Source of the DNA: Lineus longissimus
Lineage: Eukaryota; Nemertea; Pilidiophora; Heteronemertea; Lineidae
DNA: 64,000 nucleotides
Assembly (NCBI RefSeq): GCF_910592395.1
Contig: NC_088308.1
Span: 25,807,501-25,871,500, forward strand
Direction: 5' to 3'
A program made the position numbers and the translations under genes. Positions 41,701 to 52,939 of the stretch are shown one piece after another (within the stretch, counting starts at the first letter, position 1; each line of letters starts with the position of its first letter). The notes below the pieces were generated by a model. That model made no database searches. It saw only the letters and a list, made by a program, of their open reading frames with translations, and was not told the origin of the DNA.

Positions 41701-43148
41701 TGACATATCATCCACCAGATGGCACATCCTGACCCTCATGGTCATAGTATACATGTGCTCCCTTTAAATCCAGAATACAATCGCTAGTATCCCTAGCGAT
41801 ACCAATTTGGCAAATCGACAATGTCACGACAGCTGTCCATGCACTGTGTTGTTGTTCGTTTAGCAAGTCAAGGGAGAATACCACGACTCCTGAACCTACT
41901 ACAACACACACACATGCAGCGAATGCTGGTGCCTAGGCCGGGTCGAGGATAGCAGCCAGTGTTCATCAACATGTTCAAGCAGATGACTGATCAAGTTCAT
42001 CAATAATCCGCAATGGAAATGCACTGTCGTGACATAATGCAAGTTGTAGATTGACAGACCATGACATCATGACATGAGTGTGAGACATAGACGGACAGAA
42101 TGACAGACAGAACTTGAACTACCTGCTTGAAGAAAAGAGAAGAAAATTTTCTGAAAGTGAAGAGATTTTCTACCATGAAATGACGATTTACGAACAATTT
42201 GGTGGTACAACGTGATCCTGCTCACATCTACCAATAACTGTTAGGTCATTCAAATAGAACAACATATAACTTTTTTGCCTTACCTCTAGCGAAAATGATG
42301 ATTTTGGAAACGATATGTCACGACATCACAATCTCTGAAAATTTTTATTTTTATATCCAAGGTCAAGGCCGTTTACTAAATCAGTTGTGGTTGTCGCCGT
42401 GACCTTTCAGAATTGATTCTGCACTAGCTGCATATACATATGCGCGTTTTTTAGGCCGAGAACCACAGTATTGTCCAAAATAATATTCCACAAAGTAATC
42501 ATTATTCTAATCAATCTCTTATCGTACTATTGCAATACAGATTATTTTGTCATCATCTTCTGTCTTCGGCTCATTAGGGCAGTGTGAAGTACATGAAGTA
42601 CAATACTACAAAACGACAACAACAACTAAAAAAGTTTGTGTGGAGGGAAATTCAAATTTAAGATTTAATCGCTGCTCAAAGCAAACACGCGATCATAAGT
42701 CGAGTATGGACACAAGAATATGCAGTGATCTAAGTGAATAGAAATATATACCTATTTGGTCGCAAAATGAATGGCACTTCTGTGCTGCTCAGCTGGCCAC
42801 TGACACTGCACCTCCTCCACTGCTCAACTCAACCGACCACCCACTCCTCAACATCAGACATGACAATGACATGTCAATGCCAATGCCATGAACCTCATCT
42901 TCCTCATCTTGAGCCTCAAGTCAACTCAATATGTCTGTCAGTGACATTGTCACTTGTCAGTTTCCCAGACAGTTGACAATGCCCAATGGTAGCACCTTGT
43001 CACGTGGCCGACTGCTCTAGGCCTAGTGTATTTGTCAGTTATTGTTGTTCTCATCTCAGTTCCTTGTCATTGCAGATGCCAGGCAACAGCTTAGAGAGGG
43101 TAGCCTACCAGTTACTTAAACTAGTCCTTACACAGTACACATGACCTA
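35777..43148. other. divergent interval between CCSER and MEIOB
   Basis: This 7.4-kb stretch holds no exon I can support. It should contain the CCSER promoter and any 5' noncoding exons and the MEIOB promoter. The main structure is the foldback element at 38038-38936. Short open frames on both strands show no conserved motif. A two-codon upstream reading frame (43141-43149) ends on the first base of the MEIOB start codon. Confidence 0.5.
38038..38936. mobile_element. foldback transposon with tandem-repeat arms and 9-bp target duplication
   Basis: The element is 899 bp. The left part (38050-38290) has about 15 tandem copies of a 14-17-bp unit around AATTCGTCCCCGGATA. The right part (38698-38936) has about 14 copies of the reverse complement. 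The inverted arms continue inward through matching unique DNA (GAAAGTTTCTGAC, TAGGTAGAGGTAGGCAGGC and their complements) to a loop of about 65 bp near 38475-38540. ACACATGTC flanks it on both sides (38029-38037 and 38937-38945). Outer ends are GGTTACAGGAAAATTCGTCC on the left and, inverted, GGCTCTAGGAAAATTCGTCC on the right. Long inverted repeats made of short tandem repeats with an 8-10-bp duplication are the mark of Foldback/TU-type elements, related to MULEs. No transposase is encoded, so it is non-autonomous. Confidence 0.9.
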
Positions 43149-46100
43149 ATGGCCTGGTCAGGAAACTTTGATATGTCTGCATGGGAGGGGAGTGATGCCA
43201 GGAGGCCAATGTTTATGCTGCCCAAGACTAAGCCTACACGTTACCAAGGAACGTCCACGAGTGCTACAAGTATGACCATGAACATGACTAAAATACAACC
43301 TATCACATCTTTGTCTGCTGGTCTTGCCAATGTGGTAAGTTTGTTTTTAAGTTAAATTACTATTCAGCATGTCACTTGCACCATCTTTAAATAGAGCCTC
43401 TCCAAGGCTATATGAAAAATAATCCCACACCTCATGTATCTGAAGCAACTTCTGATCACTTCATTGAGCTGAGTCAGCATTTAAATCTAATTTGGTTGAA
43501 TCTAGTCTCCAGTAAAGAACTGTTGAAATGTATTTTGATGAAACCCCTTTGTTTTTCAGGTTATATGTGGTGTTGTGCTGGCAAAGGAAGAACCAAAGAA
43601 CATCATGTCAAAAAAGAGTAAGCATTGGGATCATGCATTTTGTCCCCGGGTTTTCAACTTCACTAACGCGACCATCCCAGTAATGCAACCATTCAACCTC
43701 GGTCCCATGAGTTGTCGTGTTACCAGGGTTCCACTGTATTGCAATGGTGGCATTATGATAGTGTCTGTCTGTCTCTCCCCTGCAATGGATGTGCCGTCTC
43801 CCTGATTCATTCTTTTTCTTCCTCAGATCCCGGGAGCGAACGTTACCTCCTAAACTTTACGATTCGAGATTCTCCCTATGATTTCATTAATGCTACTTGC
43901 TGGGGAAGCAAGGAATATATTCAGATTTTGGCTGGGCTGTTCCACATTGGAGATATCGGTAAGTATGACACCACCACCAACGGCTAATCTATCTTGTGAG
44001 GTAAGCTGTGGTCGGAAACAAAAGTCTGCAGGTCCCATATCTATCAGTGTGACTTTAAGCTAATTCCAGCTGACATATTGTTGTTATGGGATTTTATACT
44101 TTTGCTGGTATTTGGCAAATAGTTTGTGTGGTGTCTCACCAAGGTTTGTGCTCCCCTCCTGACAAAAAATGTCATCTTTGAAATCTAACAGCATCTGCGT
44201 AGATTGATATTTTGACTGGATTGGGCAAGGCCCCAGCAATTGAACATACAAGGACGATCTGGACTGCACCTGACTGTGAATAGCTTGGAACAGAAAATTC
44301 TTATATGACACAGTCTCATAAAGAATATCATTATGATATTGCAATATTACTTGGCATGCACCGTTGTTCTTTTCAGTTGAGATTGCCAATCCACAGGTTC
44401 AGAGTAAACCAAATGATGGGAGAGACGAAAAATTCAGGGCTATTACTCCCGGGTTAGTTACTGTTTCCCAGAAGACGTATTTCGAAATACAAGCCTTTGT
44501 TTGTGGTTTTTCTCCTCTATGGTTGTGACTGTCTCTAAACTATAGGTGTGTCCTGCATGGAGATGTCCTCCAGGACTGTGTGACTGTCTCAAAACTATAG
44601 ATGTGTCCCACATATGATCTCCTTTAGAGTTGTGACTGTCTCCAAACTATACACATTGTATCTCACATTGAGATCTCCCTTAGAGTTGTGACTGTCTCCA
44701 GACTAGATGTGTCTCACATGGAGGTCTTCCAACAACCTCACTATCGCATGGACAGTGGTGGAGCTTGTGAGGTCCCAATCACTCTTCAGTTGTTATTCTG
44801 TCAAGTATTAATATCCATACTTCTGTTACTCTTTTTACCCAATTCTTATTTCTCTTTTAGTCCTTTTTCACTGAACATAAGTGAGAACCACTCCACAGTG
44901 AAATTATACGAAGGCAGTGATGTGGAGGACTTCAACAAACTGCATAACATCCCAGTCAAAGCTTCTGACGACTTCTACACTCTTGGAGACATCTTGGCCA
45001 ATGGTCAGAACATCAGCGGCGAAACAATCAGCATCCTTGCTGGAGTCAGGAAGGTGAGGCCAAATATTTTTTACGTTTTATTCTCTAAACACATCCCATT
45101 TTACATGTTTCATCAGCTTACTATCAGCTCTGCTCTGGAAACTTCCAACTGAAGTTACTATGGCATTCTCAGATTTATTCGTCATTACCATTATCTATTG
45201 TTTCATTCTTCAGGTTGGGGCCTTAAGGGATGTCCTCTGCAAAAATGGAAGAACAGTTAAGAAATGCGAAGTCTTTCTTTTTGATGAAACTTGTACAAGC
45301 TTTCTCATGACACTGTAAGAAACACACTCTGATATGCCTGCCATTCAATGATTGACTGAGTAGCCTACTGTTTTTTTGGTTCCTAGTCAACTCTATGACT
45401 GATAGTATTACTGTGACAGCCTTTACTATTCTATTCATTCATATTAGCTAATGGAGGCCATTGGTTGTTTCTTCTCCAGTCTATGTAAATACTCTTCCCG
45501 AGGTGCGATCTTGTCTTAAGGTTGTGACTTTGTCTTACAGATGGAATGAAGAACTTGCAAATGCTGCCCAGGGGTGGATACCAAAAGAACACAGTAAGAA
45601 CATTTAAATCTTATCTAAACTATTTATTAGATGGGATCTGGCAAAAACACTTTTACCCTTTCTCCTCTTGGTAGGACCTTGTCTGTCTTTCTTCCTCAAT
45701 GCGACAGTAAGCCTATCTATTTGGAGATAAACTTAATTTCTTATTTCAGTTCTTTTTGCTGCTGATGTCCGAGTCTCCTATGACACTTTCAGAAAGAAGA
45801 TGGTGGCATCAACTTCATCTCAGACAATCTTTACCATTAACCCAGGTAAATATGTCAAACTTAGCCATGTTGCAGTGTAGCTCCTAAATATCTTTCAGGA
45901 TGTGACTGTCTCGAAACTAGATATTTTGTTCAGTGGCCAATGTCTAATCACCAGAACTAGACAGGGAAGTGATATCCCTGGCTGATGAGAACATAGGATG
46001 GCTATTCTGTTGTAGTCATTTTCATAAAACTGCCAACTGTTGTCATTACAGATACCAAAGAAGCCTATTCCCTGTACCAATATGCACAGACTGTGGACTT

Positions 46101-47317
46101 CAGTACAGATAACTATTCCTTTGGCACAGAGGATCAAGCCTTTGACAGTAAGTTATCACAGGTAAAAACGATGTCATGTCAACCTTGCCAACAGATCTAC
46201 ACAAGCATTAAAAAAGCTTTTACCACATTAAATGTCCTGACTTTAGAGATGTACAATGGTAATCAGACACATGTGGTTACTGTGAGTTCTCTTTCCAGTG
46301 AACAAGGTGAAGACAGTTTATTCTGTTGAAAAGCTGAAGTCCTTATGTCGTGACGGAGTAGAGAACAAGGAGGTGGAATACGGCATTGTCTTCGCTTATC
46401 TCTCCAGCTTGAATTTGGATACAGAAAGCTTCTGGTGTATCGCTGCAAGATGGTAAGATTAGAGGTTAGGCGCTAGTGTGTTTTTCCGGTTGTGTGATCT
46501 TCTTGACATAGTCATATCAGTGCCATATCTTACAAATGATTGCGATGGCATCCTAGCTGTTGACCTTTGGAAGTTTGGAATTCAAGCCATGGTGTTCATG
46601 AGTCTGGTGCTCTGACTCAATACAGCTTGTCTCTCACGTTTTGTTTGTGCCAAGACATTCTGAACTCATACAAGTGTTCTTTTTCAGCAATCACTGCAAG
46701 AAACGCATGGATCTGAAGACCAAGATTTGTTCAAATCTCACATGCCCGAATGGTGGTTTTGGTGATGGCCTTGGTGATGGTCCACAAGATTTCAAACTGG
46801 AATTCAACATCCTCGTCTCCATCTCTGATCATACTGGGACACTCGCAGCATGTCATTTAGATACTCCTTATGCAGAGAAAAGCCTAGGTTGTTCTGTAAG
46901 TTCTTATTTGATTGAGAAGCCATCTTCTTTATCTTTCTCAAGGGCTGTTCAAAAATATCCTCTGGCTTTTCCTATCTGCAGGTTGATGAATACATGAGGT
47001 TATCTGAGGAAAAGAAGACGGACCTCAAGTGGAAATTACTACTGGAGAAGTGCAAGATATATGTCAAGGTGAGTGTCTTGTGGCAGAATTTAGATACTCT
47101 TTTGCAAATCAGGAGGAGGGGGCCGATTATGTTTCAAGAAGACTGAAAGGTTTAAGAAAGTGCAGATTATGACGTCTGTGAATAACATGAGAGTTTTTGG
47201 TTCTTCCAGGTCTTCCTGCCATCGATGATGCGGGCCAAAGCGATGGTGAGGGTCATGTCCCTTGCCATAGCTGATCCAATGGAGGCAGCAAGAAATATCA
47301 GAGACTCAGAGATATGA
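43149..47317 (+). CDS. MEIOB: meiosis-specific OB-fold protein MEIOB, 13 exons
   Basis: Exons are 43149-43334, 43560-43617, 43827-43958, 44377-44452, 44861-45053, 45214-45314, 45541-45593, 45750-45845, 46052-46147, 46299-46452, 46688-46895, 46982-47068 and 47210-47317. Phases all agree and the model gives 515 residues (human roughly 440-470). MEIOB is an RPA1-like single-strand DNA-binding protein that works with SPATA22 and RPA at meiotic double-strand breaks, needed for strand invasion and crossover. Diagnostic blocks are GSERYLLNFTIRDSPYDFIN, LNISENHSTVKLYEG, IPVKASDDFYTLGDILANG, AADVRVSYDTFRKKM, YGIVFAYLSSLNLDTE, SDHTGTLAACHLDTPYAEKS, DLKWKLLLEKCKIYVK and LAIADPMEAARN. A zinc-binding site in the last OB fold reads C382-x2-C385-x10-C396-x4-C401. 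The N terminus is about 45 residues longer than human before ITSLSAGLANVVICGVVLAK. The ATG at 43149 is the only in-frame start of exon 1 that keeps this block. Confidence 0.95.
44521..44720. repeat. ~54-bp tandem repeats in MEIOB intron 4
   Basis: Four degenerate units begin TGTGACTGTCTCNAAACTA followed by a GATGTGTCNCACATGGAGAT-like stretch and CTCCNNNAGAGT. The TGACTGTCTC landmarks start near 44527, 44581, 44634 and 44689, giving a period of about 54 bp. Single diverged copies appear near 45900 (intron 8) and near 21117 at the end of the satellite block. Confidence 0.7.
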
Positions 47318-47722
47318 ATGCATCAGTGGTTCATGTGACAGACTAAACATTTCAAACTGCTATGGTTGTGGAAATAGTAGTGTTTGGAGGGACAGTTTGA
47401 TGTCAGTTCCATTCAAAATGATAAATTTGAACTCAGTTGACAGTGAATAGTGTATTGGACCATGCTGACTATATCGAAAGTAGTTGTGAGCTTATTCGAA
47501 GTGTCAACATTTTGAAATAATCAAACATGTCCCAAAGCTAATCTATAGTCCACCTACTCATGGGAGAGGTTGAAGACCAAACTGATGTTTGGTAGTGCAT
47601 ATAGGTTGGACACTGTCAGTGTTATTGTTTTGTACAAACTTGTTGTCAAAGGAGTGCCGTCCTGACATACAGTGTTGAATTTATGTTATTTATTTGATAC
47701 TGTTAATATTTTTAACTTTTTC

Positions 47723-47728
47723 AATAAA
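47723..47728 (+). terminator. MEIOB polyadenylation signal
   Basis: AATAAA in TCAATAAATT lies 406 bp after the MEIOB stop codon. It is the first canonical signal downstream and gives a UTR of ordinary length. Confidence 0.6.
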
Positions 47729-47744
47729 TTCTTTGAGAAAGCTT

Positions 47745-50700
47745 CTGTTTATCCATTCATTTCGGGATGAGATAGTACTCTTATGGTCTATTCTAACATG
47801 CTTGGAGTCAATCTTCACGGAGACAGTCCTAAGATTGAAAAAAGCCTTTATCTACTTGAAGAGCCAAATTGTAAACAAATTCAGCACACTAGCATTGGCT
47901 GTAATTGAAACAAGGGCTCCAGTCATAATGGCCTTCTAAAAGTTGACCAAGAATATACTTGAGAAGAGTTTAGTCCTCAAGGGCCAATAAGAACTTAAAC
48001 TCTTATGAGGCTAAGTACCTATTCACAGAAGCCGGAGACACAATGAATTGCCATTCGAACAATTTGCCAGGGAAGATGGCCATCCGAGTGCCGACAGGGT
48101 CTTGCTCACCCTTCTCTCACCATGCAGTCACCTGGACCAAAACACTTCAAATGATGACAACAGAAAAAGGGAACGAAATCTTTAAAATACCAACATTAAC
48201 TTTATTGATATATCTCAACTATCACAACACATCCTAACTAGTTGTCTGGTACAAATTCCAACAACACGTAACTGTTCATACACTGGCATCTGACATCGCG
48301 CATGTTTTGGAAAGAAGAGTAAGTCACATGAAGGAGGTATTTACTATTAAAAGGGGCTGAAGTAATGGGTTTTGATATTAAGTAAATGCACATTATTTCC
48401 TTTTTCAAGGAAATTATGTTTGTGATCGTTAAATCAGTGTCACAAATACCCATTTTTAGTGATATGTTAAAAATACCGGTACATCAGATTACGTATTTAT
48501 TGCCAAGATTAGATTGATAAGAAAATACCTGAAAAATATCAAAAAATTTTTGTGTTCACCTTCCCAGCTCCTCACAAATTACACATGGTGAACAGCAAAA
48601 TAGCTTCAGATGAACAATGAGACAGATGTTTCAAGGAAATAACCGGTACACAAGAGTAATAAATTAGATTAAGTAAACTAGGAAAAAACTATAAACCTAG
48701 CTCTGAGGTAATATATTAGAACACAGTAAGATGGATAAATTTCTGTATGTAGAGCACTGACGCATGAATAGACATCTTACAAACATGGTAAGGAAATGGA
48801 GTGCAAATCAAAGAAAGGGAGTGGCTGGGTACTACCCAATAGGGGGTCATATGTACCAAGTATCAACGCATTACACTACATGTGCTACTTGGAGCTCCCT
48901 TGTCTGGAAGAACAAAAAGCTATATGATATGAAGTGATCAAAAACCTAATCTCAATATCTACTTGTGCATCACTACCAAAAATATGTCATGGGTTTACAC
49001 GAGCATTCTAATGTTCAAGCCAAAAATTGACCGACTTAGGGTGATGATCATACCTTGTGTGACTAGTTATCTAGACTGGAAAAGTGTCCTGTTGTGACAC
49101 GTGATGCAATGTGTAAATGTGATTGTTCCCTTGGAAACAAGCTAATCTCATCTGTGAACATACTAAGGAAGTTTCTCTCCCTAAACAATTTGGACGGTTC
49201 CATTCTCATGCCTGTCTTGTTATAAGTTTTTAGCTAAACTGCTTTTTCATCTCTGATTGAATATTGGAAAATTTATCCCCCTGACGTTTTGGGTGTAATT
49301 CTGAGTACCAATACATGCTATACATGTACATCGTCATTGTACTTTACATACAGAAATCCATCTCTGAGACCAACAAGGAAAGTTGAGTAAGTTGGAAATC
49401 TAAGCTATACTTCAACAAAGTAAACAAGCACACACACAATGTAAAACAAACAAACACAGTGATATTGTAAAACTCCATATACAACATTGTACATAGAAAT
49501 AAATAAGCTAGGGCAATGGCACATTTCTTTGGCTTTTAAGTGATGAAGTTTACCCCGATTCCTGCACTCTGATTGCTGTCACCACTTCATCACACATATT
49601 TGACTTAGAGCACATTCTAGCGACTATTATCGACCACCCAGCATTTTAACCGGTAATATGCACATAAATAGCAAAATGTCTACAAAGCGAAAGTCTACCT
49701 TCCAATATTGTAACCAAGGAATTTGAAGATCAATACTAGACTAAATAGATATGTCAACCAGCCTGCACATAGATAATACATCTATTTGTCAATCTTAAAC
49801 TCAGAACTGGGCAAAGCATGTCATCGACAATGCAATCTATAGTTCTAGTATTCAACATCTTCAATTGATTGTCTCAAGATGATTTTGACGGTAAGTTATC
49901 ATAAGTACTGGACTCATTCTTAAATTAAAGAGTTCATTGATAGTCTAAGGATATTCATTGATAGTCTGAGGATATAGAGAATATTATTGTCATGACATAT
50001 TGCACACGTTGGCTTCAAATATCTTCTTCTTCCTATTGTTAGCACTCGCTGGCATAGGTTTACATAAGCCATGAGTTACAAATGAGATCAAACATAACTT
50101 AAATCAGGAAAGACAACTGAATACAGCTGTATTCAGAAACAACTACTGAATGATCAGAAAAGCTCTCATTGAAAATCGATGAAAACACACTTCAAGGGAA
50201 TGTGTAATTGCAATGCTGGAGAATAGTCATAGGGATCAGTCAGATAACATAATAAACTCCATTATTCTTCTGATGTAACTTCCAAGAGTTGTTCAGACCT
50301 TCAAAGGCATCTTGACAGCCCTCACCATCACTAGTGCTTGATCTGGAAATATTGAGGAGATTGATAGTCACATGAAAGAGAGATTCACCCTCACCAGCCT
50401 GCAACAGATATATTCATGGGCAAGCGTAGGCTATTTCGGAAGCTCTGAAGCTGAGCATGAAAGGCAGAATTTAGAATGAATAGAAGAGAGCAATATTTTC
50501 AAGCAGAGTTTAAGAAAGAAGGTTACAGTTAAGGTCTGATTCCACAACAGCAGTTTATAAAAACAACAGTGGTTTTGCGCTTTGAGATGCTTTGTGGTCA
50601 CTTGCAATAGCTGAGACAATTAATGGCATTGAAATTATTAACCAATGCCTGCGAAAGCTGTGCAATTTCCCACTTACCCTGCTGTAGTGACCTTAGGAAG

Positions 50701-52939
50701 TAAGAGGTTGTTGAGTTTAGGGCTGGAGAGGGATAGGAGTGGAGAGTAGCATATTAGCTTGTTTATCCACCTCATTTCCTCTGTCCATTCATGTTATGAT
50801 TGTCAATGTTTTCTATTTGTAAACAATCAAATGGCAAATGAGCAATATATCTGTGATCTGGTTAGAATTTGATAGCATAAGCTGTCAGATTTGTCATGAA
50901 GTTACAACCAACTCTTGGATTTACTCAATGAGTAAAACACATAGTTAATACATGTTCTTCAGTTAACAGTGTCGACAACTAGTAAATTGATGATTATCTT
51001 TTTGACTGAATAGAACATAGATAAGTACTGAGTTAACTGTTAAAAATACCCTGGGGCAATCATCACATACAGAGAACATGAAGATATGAGTCCTAAAGTA
51101 CTCAACACTAAATGAAGAAATAGTGCGCCTGGCACTGAAACAAGCCAAGCATAGGAGCAAGCAATGGAAGAAGGCATCTTGTAAAGCCAAGATTTACCAT
51201 AACCACTGCATTATATACATTTTGGCGGATGCTTTGGGATGAAAATTTAGAAAATACATGCAAGACTGTTGACTGATCAATATTATCTACAGGGACCTCA
51301 TGTATCACTCATTATGCAAAGATACCTCCAGAATCTCTTCATTTATACCTGGAACTTGCATTTCTGATTTATCTGATCTGACCATGATGAGAGTTGTGGA
51401 CAAATTATCAGGTCAGGTGCTTTTTTTGGTACCAAGTCAAACTGCAGAGATCCTGGGATCAATTAAACAAGACTAGATTAAAGGGAGACTATAGGCAGGA
51501 GCTAGATTAAGATACTTGAAGTCGCTGATAGGTGTATCTTCTAGAACCATCTCTTAGTCATCGGCTCTGTTCAAGCTTCCACAAAGAAAAATCTTAATCA
51601 CAATGTAAAACCAGACCAAATTCACTAATTGTACATCTGAAAACGACCAATTGGTCCCCTTAGCTCCTGCCTATGACCTTTTTTTAACATCATAGGGACA
51701 CTGATGAATCTGGTAAACTGAAATTTATGAGTGTAAATGTATATAACAGGTATGATATAATCTAAAATAGGAATGTTCTAATCTAAATGGTACACTGACA
51801 GGCATCTCCACAAGGGAAGAACCTGATTGTAATCAAGAGTAAACTTGGCAGTATAGCCCGGTGCTGGTGTGAAACAAAAATTTCAGACAGAAAACCCACT
51901 AACTACTTATCTAACACTAGTGCCTAGAAAATTCAAAACACAGAATTCGTTCTAATTGCACACTATTTGTCATGGTATTTAAGCTTGCAGTATATAATTT
52001 GGGCTTTGATCCCTGTATTGGTACAAACCCTTGAAATGAATGCTACTTTTCTCCACATCATCCCTCTCAACAAATATCACATTGGCCCACCCGCAATTGA
52101 TTTAGCAACATCAGGATTTGTAGAAATAAACCCAGTTAAGTATGAAAGAAGTGCAGTTATCTTGTTCACACTTTCACAAGGATAGTAATCTTGTTCAGTT
52201 TTGATACACAAAAGAAGATCTAAGTACTTTTATGTATAAACCACTTGCAGATTCATACCTCTTTTGATAGAAAAATAGTATGTTTAAATTAACTTCTCAA
52301 ATACTTCTCATTTGTTAGGCAAGGCACCATAATAGTTTGATTTAAAGGAGGTTCAAAATATTATTTCTGACTATGATATTACCGTAAGTATACGCCTTGA
52401 GTTATCTTCACACCGATTGCATTTTTTCAGATAGATACATTCTGACGTACATGTACATATTTTTGATTCATTATATTCGCACTTCATGAAAATATTACCT
52501 GATGGCCGATTCAGCCACCCGATGAAAGATGGCACCACATCAATTACCGCACTTGCTGATTGTATAAGTATACATTTTGTAAAATTCTTCTTAGGATGGG
52601 GAAATGATCAGAAATAGACAAGTCACAAATTGATTAAGGGCAGTGCCAATATGGCACACTAGTCTTCTTAGGATAATATTCTACCAAGAATTAATAAAGA
52701 CTAGTTTGTTACCAATTCTTGATTCTACCCATTTTGACAAAAAAAGCTTCATATCAATAAAATTGCCTGTAAAGTATAGACCATTTAACACTGCCCCTCA
52801 TAACTTTTCCACCAAATTGCGTAGAAAATACATGAAATCTCTTTGCTTCAATCTGGGATTGGTCCAAATCATCCAATGGCCATATTGTGATAAATTTTTT
52901 TGAATAGCTCTAACAAACATACTTAATAATCTCTCATCA
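47745..52939 (-). other. MEIOB-MMD tail-to-tail interval, possibly MMD 3' UTR
   Basis: No coding exon is supported here. If the minus-strand AATAAA at 48201-48206 (CAATAAAG) ends the MMD transcript, its 3' UTR is about 4.7 kb. A 22-bp direct duplication, TTCATTGATAGTCTRAGGATAT, lies at about 49932-49976. Otherwise I see only simple A/T-rich sequence with short CA runs (about 49425). Confidence 0.35.
48201..48206 (-). terminator. candidate polyadenylation signal for the MMD-like gene
   Basis: The minus-strand AATAAA in ATCAATAAAGTTAATG is close in form to strong vertebrate signals. It lies about 480 bp from the oppositely oriented MEIOB signal. Nearer sites for MMD were not excluded. Confidence 0.3.
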
